Source: Roseiflexus sp034432635 | GTDB taxonomy: Bacteria > Chloroflexota > Chloroflexia > Chloroflexales > Roseiflexaceae | DNA length: 64,000 nucleotides | Direction of reading: 5' to 3' | NCBI GenBank assembly: GCA_034432635.1 | Contig: DAOUBK010000088.1 | Span: 9,663 to 73,662, forward strand | Part shown: one piece after another, positions 8,036 to 18,374 of the stretch | How positions within the stretch are numbered: position 1 is the stretch's first letter | How the letters are laid out: each line of letters opens with the position of its first letter | Notes under the pieces: generated by a model | What the model was told of the DNA's origin: nothing | Databases searched by the model: none | The model's input: only the letters and a program-made list of their open reading frames with translations | Translations under genes and position numbers: made by a program

Positions 8036-10594
8036 GTGAGGGTTTTTTCCGTGATCGACCTGGACGATCTTCTTGCGGCAGGCGGGCATCTGGCATCGCC
8101 GGTGTATGCACGCCGGTTCAGCGGGTTTTCGTATGACTCGCGGTTGACCACAGTGGGGGAACTTTTCCTGGCGCTGCGCACGCCACACGGCGATGGTCAT
8201 GCCTACATTGCCGATGCGCTGGCGGCCGGCGCCACCGGCGTGATCTGTGAGACGCCACCTGGCAGTTTGACCGGTGCTACCGTGATTGTTACCGACGATC
8301 CGGCGATCCTCGCGGCGCGCTGGGCAGCAGCACGGCTGCGGCGAGTTGCGCCACGAGTCATCGGCATAACCGGCAGTGTCGGTAAAACCTCGGCAACCCG
8401 TGCGATTGCGGCAGTGCTTTCCGGAATTGCACCGACCTTTCGCAGTCGCCGCAGTTTCAATTCGCTGATCGGTCTGCCGGTCTCGCTTGCGCGGCTTCAG
8501 GACGATCACCGCTTTGCGGTGCTGGAATATGGCACGGCGTATCCTGGCGAGTTGCAACGTCTGACGACGCTCTTTCCGCCACACATTGCGGTTATCACAT
8601 CTGCCACGCCGATACGCCTGTCGGCATTCGGATCGGTTGCAGGTCTGGCGCGTGAGTTTGGCACACTGGCGACGGCGCTTCCCGCCGAAGGATGGGTGGT
8701 GGTGAATGGTGATGATCCGGCACTTGCCGGATTGTGCGACATGACCCGTGCCAGGGTGCTGACGTTTGGAAGCGGCGCACCCTGCGATCTGCGCGTAGAA
8801 GCGTCGCAGTATGGACTCGATGGGACGCACATGCGGCTGTTCTATCGCGGCGAGTCGGTCGATGCAGTCATTCCACTGGTCGGTGAACCGGCGATCGGCG
8901 CAGCACTGGCTGCCGTTGGCGTGGCGCTTGCGTGTGGAATGCCGCTGGATCGCGCTGCCGAACGGCTGGCGCTGGTCGAGCCGCCAGCCGGACGCCTCCG
9001 TCCGCATCCGGCGCATGGCGGTGCAATTGTGATAGATGATACGGTTGGCGCTGAACCAGCGGCGATGCTGGCGGCGTTGCAAACGCTGGCGATCCTTCCT
9101 ACGCAACGGCGGATCGCAGTGCTGGGCGATCTTCCTGCCGATAGTTCCATCCCCGGTGAACAGAACGATGTGTACACGACGATCGGGACACTTGTGGCGC
9201 GTACCGCCGATGTGCTGATCTGGAAGGGGGACGCCGGAACGCGCGTGATGCGTGCAGTGCGGCGCGTGCGTCCCGATATGTCGGTGACGGTTGTTCATAC
9301 GATTGCCGGTGCACTCGAAGCCGTGCCATCGGATCTGGGTGCAGGTGATCTGGTGCTGGTCTGTGGTGGCGCAACCGCGCGTCTGGAGCGCCTGGTTGCT
9401 GCGCTGATCGATCCGTCGGTGAATGCATCGCAGGCGCTGGTGCGTCAGGACGCCGGATGGCGCGCCACGCGCATCACCGATCCCGACCGCCCGACATGGG
9501 TGCGGATCGATCTGGATGCAATCCGTGATAATGTGCGCACACTGCGTTCAATCGCCGGGGTGCCGGTGATGGCGGTGCTCAAAGCGGATGCGTATGGTCA
9601 TGGCGCAGTCCGTGCGGCACGCGCGGCGCTGGCTGGCGGCGCCGTCGCCCTGGCGGTCGCAACGCTCGGCGAGGCGCGGATCTTGCGCGAGGCGGGCATT
9701 GGTGCGTCAGTTCTGGTTCTCGGTTATACGCCGCCGTGGCAGGTGGAGCAGGCAGCGCGGCTGGGTGTGACCATTACCGTCTTCGACCGTGATGCGGCGC
9801 GTGCCTGTGCTGCAGTCGCCGAGACCGGCGTGACGGTGGCGGTGCATGTCGAGGTGGATACAGGTATGGCGCGCACCGGTTTGAACGTGGACGAGTTGGG
9901 TCCGTTTCTGCGCCTGCTTACCGGGTTGTCGGGAGTGCGCGTCGAAGGGTTGTACACCCATTTCGCTGATGCCGATGCTGCGGATCCTGGCGCAGCAGAG
10001 GTGCAGTTACGCCGGTTCCGCAGCGTACTCGATGACGTGACCGGCGCCGGTCTGCGCCCACCCCTCGTGCACGCCGCCAACAGCGCTGCTCTGCTGCGTC
10101 TGCCGGGGGCGCGCTTCGATATGGTCCGTCCGGGTATTGCGTGCTACGGGCTGGCGCCATCACCCTGGGTTGCGCTGCCGGCTGCGCTGCGTCCTGCACT
10201 CTCATTCCACTCCGAGGTGGCGCAGGTGCGCGATCTGCCTCCAGGATCGCCGGTGTCGTATGGCGGTACGTTCGTCACCCGGCGCCATTCGCGAATTGCG
10301 ACCATTCCTGTGGGATATGCAGACGGGGTGCGCCGCGTGCCACCGTGGCGCGAAGTCCTGGTGCGTGGTCGGCGTGCTCCGGTGGTCGGGCGTATCTGTA
10401 TGGATTACGCCATGATCGATGTCACTGATCACGCCGATGTTCGCCGTGGCGACCTGGTGACCCTGATCGGCGCGCAGGGCGACGCGTGTATTACTGCCGA
10501 TGAGGTTGCCGGCTGGCTTGGAACGGTCAGTTATGAAGTCGTTGCAACCATCCTTCCCCGCGTCCCGCGTGAGATCACAGATCACGAGAGGTGA
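8036..10594 (+). CDS. MurF-like / alanine racemase fusion protein
   Basis: 852-residue two-domain cytoplasmic protein. Residues 1-460 have the Mur ligase fold of MurF (UDP-MurNAc-tripeptide:D-Ala-D-Ala ligase) and keep the P-loop GITGSVGKTS (111-119). Residues 485-850 are a PLP alanine racemase with the PLP lysine K516 in AVLKADAYGHG, the catalytic-tyrosine motif GYADGVRR and GRICMDYAMIDVT. The Alr half looks complete. The MurF half is unusual: the ITNxGxAH motif reads ITSATPIRL, the DDSYNANP motif reads DDTVGAEP, and the usual KGSRxM-type end reads CGGATARLE. Ligase activity is therefore doubtful. The start is GTG with AGGAAAGG just upstream. MurF-Alr fusions are known in Bacteroidetes. Confidence 0.9.
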   Translation: MRVFSVIDLDDLLAAGGHLASPVYARRFSGFSYDSRLTTVGELFLALRTPHGDGHAYIADALAAGATGVICETPPGSLTGATVIVTDDPAILAARWAAARLRRVAPRVIGITGSVGKTSATRAIAAVLSGIAPTFRSRRSFNSLIGLPVSLARLQDDHRFAVLEYGTAYPGELQRLTTLFPPHIAVITSATPIRLSAFGSVAGLAREFGTLATALPAEGWVVVNGDDPALAGLCDMTRARVLTFGSGAPCDLRVEASQYGLDGTHMRLFYRGESVDAVIPLVGEPAIGAALAAVGVALACGMPLDRAAERLALVEPPAGRLRPHPAHGGAIVIDDTVGAEPAAMLAALQTLAILPTQRRIAVLGDLPADSSIPGEQNDVYTTIGTLVARTADVLIWKGDAGTRVMRAVRRVRPDMSVTVVHTIAGALEAVPSDLGAGDLVLVCGGATARLERLVAALIDPSVNASQALVRQDAGWRATRITDPDRPTWVRIDLDAIRDNVRTLRSIAGVPVMAVLKADAYGHGAVRAARAALAGGAVALAVATLGEARILREAGIGASVLVLGYTPPWQVEQAARLGVTITVFDRDAARACAAVAETGVTVAVHVEVDTGMARTGLNVDELGPFLRLLTGLSGVRVEGLYTHFADADAADPGAAEVQLRRFRSVLDDVTGAGLRPPLVHAANSAALLRLPGARFDMVRPGIACYGLAPSPWVALPAALRPALSFHSEVAQVRDLPPGSPVSYGGTFVTRRHSRIATIPVGYADGVRRVPPWREVLVRGRRAPVVGRICMDYAMIDVTDHADVRRGDLVTLIGAQGDACITADEVAGWLGTVSYEVVATILPRVPREITDHER

Positions 10595-10614
10595 AATGCC
10601 GGTTTGCCAGTTCC

Positions 10615-10919
10615 TCAGGGAAGGGGTGTAAATGAAACGACAGTGAGTTCGACAACGCCGCCGCCGTGTGTGCGGCGCGCGCAATCGGCCCGATCACGAT
10701 TGAAAAGAAGTGCTTGCCAGTAGTGTACGTTTTCCCAGTTCGGTTGCAGCATCCATTCATACTGAACGTGCCGGGGATATCCCATATCTGTTCCGTGCGT
10801 AACTGTGCAGTCTGCATTTCTGGCGTGCTTTCCCAACCGGCGCGCCCGGCGGCGAACGTGATAATCGCAAGCAACAGGACCGTTCAACCTGCCAGCAACA
10901 ACCGTACGCGCATACTCAT
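10615..10919 (-). pseudogene. Remnant of a small secreted or membrane protein gene
   Basis: From the ATG at 10919 the frame reads MSMRVRLLLAG, then TGA, then TVLLLAIITFAAGRAG, i.e. a signal peptide broken by an in-frame stop. After about residue 45 the protein-like sequence continues in another frame (QYEWMLQPNWENVHYWQAL ... VVSFTPLP, stop at 10615). One nonsense change plus at least one frameshift best explains this. I do not recognise the family. It lies between convergent murF-alr and livF and has no clear ribosome site. Confidence 0.45.
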
Positions 10920-10946
10920 ATCCTGATGATCGAGGGAACATGATGC

Positions 10947-11660
10947 TTACCCGACGCCCAGGTACGCATGCTGAACAAGCTCATTCTCGCGCAGCGCAGG
11001 CGCTGTGTCTGCCAGAACGATCTCACCCGTCTGGAGCACGTAACCACGATGCGCAATAGCCAGCGCCATCAACGCATTTTGCTCGACGAGCAGAATCGTT
11101 GTGCCCTGTGCATTGATGTCGCCGATAATACTGAAGATCTGTTCGACCAGCACCGGCGCCAGCCCCATCGATGGTTCATCGAGGAGCAGCACACGCGGTC
11201 GTCCCATCAATGCGCGTCCAATGGCGAGCATTTGCTGTTCACCGCCGGAGAGTGTGCCACCGCGCTGATTGAGGCGTTCGTAGAGGCGCGGGAAGAGATG
11301 GAAGACGCGCTCCATGTCGCGGGCGATCTCGGCTTTATCTGTGCGGAGAAATGCGCCAATCTCCAGGTTTTCGCGTACCGTCAGACGTGGAAAGATACGG
11401 CGTCCCTCCGGCGACTGGATCACGCCCATCTCGACGATCTTATGCGGTGGGAGATGGTCAATCCGCTCTCCCTGGAACCAGATCTCGCCGCGCCGCGGCT
11501 TCAACAGCCCGGAAATGGTGCGGAGCGTGGTGCTCTTCCCTGCGCCATTCGATCCGATCAGGGTGACGATCTCACCCGGCTCGACCGCCAGCGAGATGCC
11601 TTTCAGGGCATGAATGTTGCCGTAATAGGTGTGAACGTCTTTGAGTTCAAGTAGTGGCAT
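10947..11660 (-). CDS. livF: Branched-chain amino-acid ABC transporter ATP-binding protein LivF
   Basis: 237-residue ATPase of the hydrophobic amino-acid uptake (HAAT) family. Walker A is GSNGAGKST, the ABC signature is LSGGEQQML and Walker B is LLLDEPSMGLAP; the C-terminal VEQNALMALAIAHRGYVL is typical of LivF. Start taken at 11660 (MPLLELKDVHTYYG), the conserved family start; the frame remains open upstream to 11708. Last gene of the liv operon, 44 nt after livG. The spacer carries GTTCAACCTTCAACC-type heptamer units like those of the array at 52.1 kb. Confidence 0.95.
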   Translation of the reverse strand: MPLLELKDVHTYYGNIHALKGISLAVEPGEIVTLIGSNGAGKSTTLRTISGLLKPRRGEIWFQGERIDHLPPHKIVEMGVIQSPEGRRIFPRLTVRENLEIGAFLRTDKAEIARDMERVFHLFPRLYERLNQRGGTLSGGEQQMLAIGRALMGRPRVLLLDEPSMGLAPVLVEQIFSIIGDINAQGTTILLVEQNALMALAIAHRGYVLQTGEIVLADTAPALRENELVQHAYLGVG

Positions 11661-11704
11661 AGTGATGAGAACCGAGAACTGAGAGCCGAGCAATGTGGGA
11701 CTGT

Positions 11705-12499
11705 TCAACCTTCAACCCGTACCGTTCCGTGTGCCGCTGCGCCTTTGCCCAGGTAGGCTTCGATCACGCGCGGGTTGGAGCGGATCTCTTCGGGAAGACC
11801 CTCCGCAATTTTGGTGCCATAGTCGAGCACCGTAATCCGTTCCGAGATGGTCATCACCACCCGCATATCGTGTTCGATGAGCACCACGGTGATCCCCAGT
11901 TCATCGCGCAGCCGACGGATCAGATCGGTCGCTTCCGCTGTTTCCTGCGGATTCATGCCGGCGGTCGGCTCATCGAGCAGGATCAACTTCGGTAAAGATG
12001 CCAGTGCTCGCGCAATTTCGAGGCGGCGCTGATCGCCGTAGGGCAAATTGCACGCCAGCTGGTTACGCTGGTGGTCCAGGTTGACGAATCGGAGCAACTC
12101 GCGTGCCCGTTCGAGCGATGCCTGCTCCTCGGCGCGAACGGACGGTGTGCCAAAGATGATCTGCCACAATCCTGCATTCAACCGGGTATGCATCCCGACC
12201 TGAACGTTTTCGAGCACCGTCATGGCGTTGAACAGACGGATATTCTGGAATGTGCGACAGATACCCAGTGCTGTGATCTGGTCAGGGCGCAGACCGGTAA
12301 TATCTTTACCATCGAACAGGATAGTCCCTTTCGTTGGCTTATAGATCCCGGTAAGCACGTTGAAAAATGTCGTTTTTCCGGCGCCGTTGGGACCGATCAC
12401 GCTCACAATACTGCCGACTTCGATAGTGAGCGACACATCGTTGACTGCGGTGAGTCCGCCGAACTGTTTGGTGATATGTTTTGCTTCCAGGAGCGCCAC
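11705..12499 (-). CDS. livG: Branched-chain amino-acid ABC transporter ATP-binding protein LivG
   Basis: 264-residue ATPase partner of LivF. Walker A is GPNGAGKTT, and the LivG-type insertion (GICRTFQNIRLFNAMTVLENV) is present. The signature region PYGDQRRLEIARAL replaces a canonical LSGGQ, as is common in LivG. Walker B is LILLDEPTAGMNP, and VLIEHDMRVVM carries the switch histidine. I prefer the GTG start at 12499 because GAGAGG lies about 7 nt upstream; a TTG at 12514 would overlap the livM stop codon. Confidence 0.93.
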   Translation of the reverse strand: MALLEAKHITKQFGGLTAVNDVSLTIEVGSIVSVIGPNGAGKTTFFNVLTGIYKPTKGTILFDGKDITGLRPDQITALGICRTFQNIRLFNAMTVLENVQVGMHTRLNAGLWQIIFGTPSVRAEEQASLERARELLRFVNLDHQRNQLACNLPYGDQRRLEIARALASLPKLILLDEPTAGMNPQETAEATDLIRRLRDELGITVVLIEHDMRVVMTISERITVLDYGTKIAEGLPEEIRSNPRVIEAYLGKGAAAHGTVRVEG

Positions 12500-12510
12500 A
12501 ATCAAACCTC

Positions 12511-13875
12511 TCAACCTTCAGCGCTTTGTGCGGTTTCTGTGACGGGTGCTGCCTTCTGCGTCTCAGGCGCCGGCTCAGGTTCATCATGGTGCAACTCCTG
12601 ACGGCGGCGATCCTCCGGCAGCAATCCCTCAGGGCGGAAAATCATCATGATGATCAACAACAACCCGAAGAGCAAACGCTGATACTGCGCCGGATCGAAC
12701 CATGATGGGATTGGAACGCCACGACGCTGAAGCGCCGCCAGTTCGCTGGCGATGCGCGGCAGCAATTGCAGGTCGAGCAGGGTGACGATCACCGCACCCA
12801 ACATCGTGCCTGGAATACTCCCCATGCCACCGAGAATGACCATCGAGAGAATACCGATCGAACGCAGCAGGTCGAACGTTGGCGGGTTGATGAACGTTTG
12901 CAGGGCGCTGAAAATGACCCCCATAACACCTGCGAATGACGCGCCGACCGCAAATGCCAGCAGTTTCATCCGCACCAGTGGAATCCCCATCGCAATCGCG
13001 GCGGTCTCATCCTCGCGGATCGCCGTCCAGGCGCGCCCAATACGTGAATTGTTCAGGCGATAGACGACAAAGACGGTGAGACCGAGAATGATCAACACCA
13101 GAAAATAGAAATAGAGTTGATACTCCTGCACCCGTGAAATGGTGATCTCCAGCGACTGGAAGATCGGCTCGATGAAGAGCGGCGGTCGTCCGATATCCTT
13201 GATGCCCTGAGAACCGTTCGTGATGTTGATCGGTCGGTCCAGATTTGTGGCAAGCACCCGGATCACCTCACCGAGACCAAGGGTGACAATCGCCAGGTAG
13301 TCGCCGCGCAGTCGTAATACCGGCAGACCGAGCAGCACCCCGAACAGCGCACCTACTGCAAGACCGATCGCCAGGAAGAGCCAGAACCACGATCCGGGCA
13401 GTGGTTCCATGCCGGGAACGATATTCGAGATCTGCGGTGTACTGTAGATACCCCACAGATAGGCACCAACCGCGAAGAATGCCACATACCCCAGATCGAG
13501 CAAGCCAGCGAATCCGACGACCACATTCAGCCCCAGCGCCAGCGCGGCAAACATCCCCGCTTTCGTCACAACATCGATGTAGAACGGATTAAGGACGCCA
13601 AAGACCGGCATGACAACCGCCAGCAGGATCGTGCCAAGCGTCAGTTTGAATGCCAGCATGGTTGGCGCGCGATAAATGACGAACATCAGCAGCAGGAACA
13701 GCACCACGACCATATCGGTGCCAAGCCCGGTCGTCGGGTTCAACAGCAGCAGCGTCGATACGATCGCTGCATATGCAGCAATTAACACATACGGCGCTGG
13801 ACCGCGCCCCGCCGTTTCCCGCAGTTGCGCCCAAAGCGATGCAGACGGACTGACTCGCCGATTCTCTGTAGCCAT
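12511..13875 (-). CDS. livM: Branched-chain amino-acid ABC transporter permease LivM
   Basis: 454-residue inner-membrane permease with about ten hydrophobic segments and the LivM signature region (GLNVVVGFAGLLDLGYVAFFAVGAY and GDYLAIVTLGLGE). The EAA-like loop for ATPase docking is AWTAIREDETAAIAMGI. The charged hydrophilic tail after about residue 420 (PEDRRRQELHHDEPEPAPE) is longer than in enteric LivM. Starts 4 nt after the livH stop codon and ends within a few bases of livG, so translation is probably coupled. Confidence 0.94.
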   Translation of the reverse strand: MATENRRVSPSASLWAQLRETAGRGPAPYVLIAAYAAIVSTLLLLNPTTGLGTDMVVVLFLLLMFVIYRAPTMLAFKLTLGTILLAVVMPVFGVLNPFYIDVVTKAGMFAALALGLNVVVGFAGLLDLGYVAFFAVGAYLWGIYSTPQISNIVPGMEPLPGSWFWLFLAIGLAVGALFGVLLGLPVLRLRGDYLAIVTLGLGEVIRVLATNLDRPINITNGSQGIKDIGRPPLFIEPIFQSLEITISRVQEYQLYFYFLVLIILGLTVFVVYRLNNSRIGRAWTAIREDETAAIAMGIPLVRMKLLAFAVGASFAGVMGVIFSALQTFINPPTFDLLRSIGILSMVILGGMGSIPGTMLGAVIVTLLDLQLLPRIASELAALQRRGVPIPSWFDPAQYQRLLFGLLLIIMMIFRPEGLLPEDRRRQELHHDEPEPAPETQKAAPVTETAQSAEG

Positions 13876-13879
13876 ACCA

Positions 13880-15061
<1,182 letters not shown>

Positions 15062-15094
15062 GAACCGACTCTTGCCTCAATCTACTTTTGAGAA

Positions 15095-15127
15095 GACCCG
15101 AAGTGTTCACAACGGACACTTCGGGTC
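15095..15127 (-). terminator. Intra-operon hairpin between livK and livH
   Basis: A perfect 12-bp inverted repeat (GACCCGAAGTGT and ACACTTCGGGTC) with a 9-nt loop lies about 40 nt after the livK stop. On the minus strand it is followed by TTCTC. It probably acts as a partial terminator or 3' stabiliser that makes the binding protein more abundant than the permeases. Confidence 0.6.
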
Positions 15128-15168
15128 ATTTCCACTGTCATTCAACGAACGGAAGAACCGGAACGTTC

Positions 15169-16431
15169 CTACGGTGCAGCAATCTCAAGGCGCTTGACGA
15201 CGGCATTCTTGTTCCACACTTCAGTCGGGTCGCCCGATTCGGTGCTGACCTGCAACACGAAGTAGGTGCCTTTCACCGGGTCGCCCTTGCTGTTGAACTC
15301 ATAGGTGCCGGTGATGCCCTTGTAGGCGCCGAGTCTCTTCATCGCATCGAGCACCTGAGCACGGGTTGGTTTGCCGTTGGCTGCCTGAGCAGCATTGGCG
15401 ATCGCCTGGATGCAGATGCCCATTGCATCATATGCCTGCGCCGAGAACGGCGGTGCTGCTTCGTTGTACTTCGCCTGGTAGTCTTCAGCAAACTTGGCGG
15501 CATCGGGGAACTGGCTGACCGGTGCAGCAACGGAGGTGTAGTACATTCCCTTCACTGCATCGCCAGCAACTTCCAGCAGCACCGGCGAGTCGAGACCGTC
15601 CGGTCCGAGGAATGCCGCCTGAATGCCGCGGTCGCGCGCCTGCTTGAACAGCGGCGCTGCCTGGTCGTAAATACCGCCGAAGTAGATCAGATCGGGGCTG
15701 GCAGCCTGGATCGGGGTCAGGATCGAGTCGAAGACCGACTTTTCTTCGGTGCCTTCAAAACCGAGCACCGTAATACCATTCTTCTCGGCGTTCTGGCGGA
15801 AGAATTCCGCAACGCCCTGACCATAGTCGGTCTTGTCGTGGATGATGTACACACTCTTGATGTTCAGTTCGGTGCGGGCGAATTCCTCGCCGACTGCGCC
15901 CTGGACATCATCACGTCCCACGATCCGGAAAGCGTTGGGATAGCCGCTTTCGGTGATCTTCGGGTTCGTATTCGCTGGCGATACCATCACCAGGCTGGCT
16001 GACTGATAATCGGGCAGCGAGGCAAGCGCCACGCCTGAGTTCAGGTGACCGACCAGGCACAGAATATCGTTATCGGAGATGATATTCTTCGCATTCGCCG
16101 AACCAACTTCCGGCTTTGCCTGATCATCGAATGGCGCCAGTTCGACCGTAAAGCCCATAGCAGTCAGGGTCTCACCCAATTGCTCAAGTCCGAGTTCGGC
16201 GCCATTGCGAATACCGACACCCAGCGCCGCCTGCGGACCGGAAAGCGGGCTTTGCGTGGCAATCTTGATCGTGCCGCTCATTCCTGCGGCTGGCGCTGTG
16301 GTTGGCTCAGCCGGCGCCGTGGTCGGTGCAGCCGGCGCTGCAGTTGGCGTAGTTGCCGGTGCACCGCCGCAGGCAGCCAGGATCGCGCCTACCAGGGCGA
16401 AGATGAGAAACGCGCTGAAACGTTTCATCAT
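15169..16431 (-). CDS. livK: Branched-chain amino-acid ABC transporter substrate-binding lipoprotein
   Basis: 420-residue extracellular receptor (Peripla_BP_6 type). The signal peptide ends in a lipobox, ILAACGG, predicting lipidation of Cys21. A Thr/Pro/Ala-rich linker (about residues 22-55) tethers the domain, which begins GTIKIATQSPLSG and continues with GVGIRNGAELGLEQL. Two ATG codons lie in tandem; AAAGGAGAAGCACC precedes the first at 16431. First gene of the importer operon. The ligand may be a branched-chain amino acid or another small amide; sequence alone does not decide. Confidence 0.93.
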   Translation of the reverse strand: MMKRFSAFLIFALVGAILAACGGAPATTPTAAPAAPTTAPAEPTTAPAAGMSGTIKIATQSPLSGPQAALGVGIRNGAELGLEQLGETLTAMGFTVELAPFDDQAKPEVGSANAKNIISDNDILCLVGHLNSGVALASLPDYQSASLVMVSPANTNPKITESGYPNAFRIVGRDDVQGAVGEEFARTELNIKSVYIIHDKTDYGQGVAEFFRQNAEKNGITVLGFEGTEEKSVFDSILTPIQAASPDLIYFGGIYDQAAPLFKQARDRGIQAAFLGPDGLDSPVLLEVAGDAVKGMYYTSVAAPVSQFPDAAKFAEDYQAKYNEAAPPFSAQAYDAMGICIQAIANAAQAANGKPTRAQVLDAMKRLGAYKGITGTYEFNSKGDPVKGTYFVLQVSTESGDPTEVWNKNAVVKRLEIAAP

Positions 16432-16612
16432 GGTGCTTCTCCTTTGCAATCTGAGAGAATCTGTTCCGGAAATCTGTTGTTGCCAGAGTATCGATGTGCG
16501 GCGGCTACCCGCATCGTGTATCTGCCACATGTGGTCGGCAGACGATCCCTGAAAGTGTCGCAGCCCTTCCACCTCCTTCCCTGCTTTACTCTATCGCGAA
16601 CCCTTCCGCTCC

Positions 16613-16641
16613 TTGACAGCATCATCAGGACCGGATATCCT
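16613..16641 (+). promoter_or_regulatory. Candidate plus-strand promoter upstream of the 16878 gene
   Basis: TTGACA (16613-16618), 17-nt spacer, TATCCT (16636-16641). It faces the gene starting at 16878 and overlaps the leader of the divergent liv transcript. The long distance to the gene (over 200 nt) keeps confidence low. Confidence 0.4.
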
Positions 16642-16809
16642 CGACGAAGAGGTGCTACCTTACGTATACGGATGTGAAACGTCCGACGCAGACCATATGG
16701 CTCAATTTGTTCGGACGAACGACGTGCCCCTCGATGCCATTCGGGAGCGGAACCGTTGGCTTCAGGGCAATTGAAGCATGTCCTTGTTTATTGATGTTAT
16801 GATGTTGCG

Positions 16810-16838
16810 AGTGTACCTATTTCGTAGAGATTTGTCAA
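16810..16838 (-). promoter_or_regulatory. Promoter of the liv operon
   Basis: On the minus strand TTGACA (16833-16838) and TACACT (16810-16815) are 17 nt apart. The transcript would start near 16803 and carry a leader of about 370 nt before livK, long enough for RNA-level regulation. I could not assign a known riboswitch there. Confidence 0.7.
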
Positions 16839-16877
16839 GTTTTGCTAACGTCCACGCTGATTGGGCGCAATCGCTGT

Positions 16878-17456
16878 ATGAGTGAACAGCGTGCAACAAT
16901 CGTGATGGTGGCGCTCGGCGTGCTGATTGCCCTGGCGCTGATTGCGTTCAGTAATGCGGGCAGCGGTTTTGGCTCACCGGAACTGACACGGCACTTCGCA
17001 GCCCATCTCCCCGATCCGGCTGATCCGCCGTTCGATCTGCCGCGCATCAGCATGCCACAGGCGCCGCCCGATCTCCTGCGTGTACTCGAGGAGTTGCAGA
17101 CGCGCCTGTCTGAAGGTCGAACGGTCGCGGCATTGACACCAACCGCGACCGGTCCACGCGCCGAGGTGCGCGTCAGCGGCATGCACCGCAACGGTGATCA
17201 GATCATCGTGAGTGGTAGTGTCCGCAATGTGGGGAACCGGGATATGACGATTCCACCAGGCGCTTTTTCTTTCCGCGATAGTCGCGGTGTGCGATATACG
17301 ACCGCAACGAGTGGCAGCGCAACGCTGGCGCCTGGTGAATTGACGACGTTTGAGTTTACGGTTCCATTGCCCCCTGATCGCGGTCTGACGCTGATCTTCG
17401 ACCTGCCGCCCGATCCGCCCCTGGAGCAAACGCTGGCGCTCGAAGTTGTCGAGTAA
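16878..17456 (+). CDS. Membrane-anchored exported protein of unknown function
   Basis: 192 residues. An N-terminal hydrophobic helix (about residues 8-25, IVMVALGVLIALALIAFSNA) is an uncleaved anchor or signal. A Pro-rich linker follows, then a C-terminal beta-rich region resembling FxLYD/DUF4352-type domains: GDQIIVSGSVRNVGNRDMTI, then LAPGELTTFEFTVPLPPD. Such domains form immunoglobulin-like sandwiches outside the cell. The ATG at 16878 is chosen because the upstream alternative at 16842 spoils the signal sequence. No enzymatic motif seen, and no operon partner. Confidence 0.75.
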   Translation: MSEQRATIVMVALGVLIALALIAFSNAGSGFGSPELTRHFAAHLPDPADPPFDLPRISMPQAPPDLLRVLEELQTRLSEGRTVAALTPTATGPRAEVRVSGMHRNGDQIIVSGSVRNVGNRDMTIPPGAFSFRDSRGVRYTTATSGSATLAPGELTTFEFTVPLPPDRGLTLIFDLPPDPPLEQTLALEVVE

Positions 17457-17765
17457 GGCGGTGCTCGCACCAGAACGCCGGGTCGTCGTGCAGTATGTTC
17501 AGCCCAGCACTTCGTCCAGGCGTCGGAGCAGCGACAGCCCCTGTGCTATCTCTGTCCAACATCCACACAACATTTCTGCAACATCTCCATGGTACAGTGC
17601 GTTATAGACATCACTATCCCCGACCAGTAACCTGATAGTGTCAGTGTGGACAACTGTGCGCCAGTGTCGGAATTGTTCAATCATACATGCGGATGATGGC
17701 CGTTGGCTCGGGCATACCATCTTTCGACAGTTCATTCCGTCAGTCACAGAGAGGAAACAAACCCC
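17457..17765 (+). other. Intergenic region before the beta-oxidation operon
   Basis: About 300 nt without a convincing gene on either strand. It should hold the promoter of the following operon, but I found no pair of -35/-10 boxes that I would defend. Confidence 0.4.
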
Positions 17766-18317
17766 ATGAGCGACATCACTCCAGCAGCCTATTTCGCAGA
17801 AGTCGTACCGCAGCGCTTCGCTACCGCCGTTGCCGGTGCTCCGGAAGAAGTGCTGACGCAACCCGAATTGACAGTGACCTACACGATCGAAGGAGAGGGG
17901 GATCAGGGCGGTGTTTTCGGGTTGAAAATTTCGGCTGGATCGATTGAGTTTATCGATGGCGGCATCGAGAACGCCGATCTGCAACTCGTGATGACCTACG
18001 ACAACTGGCGTTCTGTGGTAGAGGGGGACGCCGTAGAGCCGTTCATCGACTATCTCCTCCGGCGCAAAGTCGAGATAGTGAAGAATCTGCGTGGGACGGT
18101 CAAACTCGAGTTGACCCGCTCCGACGACAGTGTGTTCGAGAGCGTCAGCATCTTTGGCGGTCAGTCTGAGCCGTCGGTGACGCTGCGGATGACCACGGAC
18201 GATTACCGGCAGATGCTTTCGGGCGAATTGAACGGGCAGATGGCATTTATGATGGGGAAATTGCGGTTTGAGGGCAGCCTGCCGCTGTTGATGCAGATCG
18301 GTGCGCTCAGCGGCTAG
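17766..18317 (+). CDS. SCP-2 sterol-transfer-domain protein
   Basis: 183-residue single-domain protein of the SCP2 family, small lipid carriers with a hydrophobic tunnel. Characteristic stretches are ADLQLVMTYDNWRSVVEGD and the C-terminal LSGELNGQMAFMMGKLRFEGSL, where the glycine-rich G-Q-x-M-x-G-K-L pattern is the family hallmark. AGAGGAAAC precedes the ATG. It is the first gene of an operon of beta-oxidation enzymes, so a role in presenting fatty acyl-CoA or another lipid to them is likely (inference). Confidence 0.88.
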   Translation: MSDITPAAYFAEVVPQRFATAVAGAPEEVLTQPELTVTYTIEGEGDQGGVFGLKISAGSIEFIDGGIENADLQLVMTYDNWRSVVEGDAVEPFIDYLLRRKVEIVKNLRGTVKLELTRSDDSVFESVSIFGGQSEPSVTLRMTTDDYRQMLSGELNGQMAFMMGKLRFEGSLPLLMQIGALSG

Positions 18318-18374
18318 CGGATCCGAGATTGCACACATACGCAGTCTCATCATCCAGACACAAGGAGCTATCCC

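Noticed and set aside
8015..9298. Minus-strand open frame opposite murF-alr
   Set aside because: Arg/His/Gln-rich shadow of the MurF coding sequence.
17499..18353. Minus-strand open frame across the SCP2 gene
   Set aside because: Antisense to a clear SCP2-domain protein with a good ribosome site; His/Arg-rich shadow.
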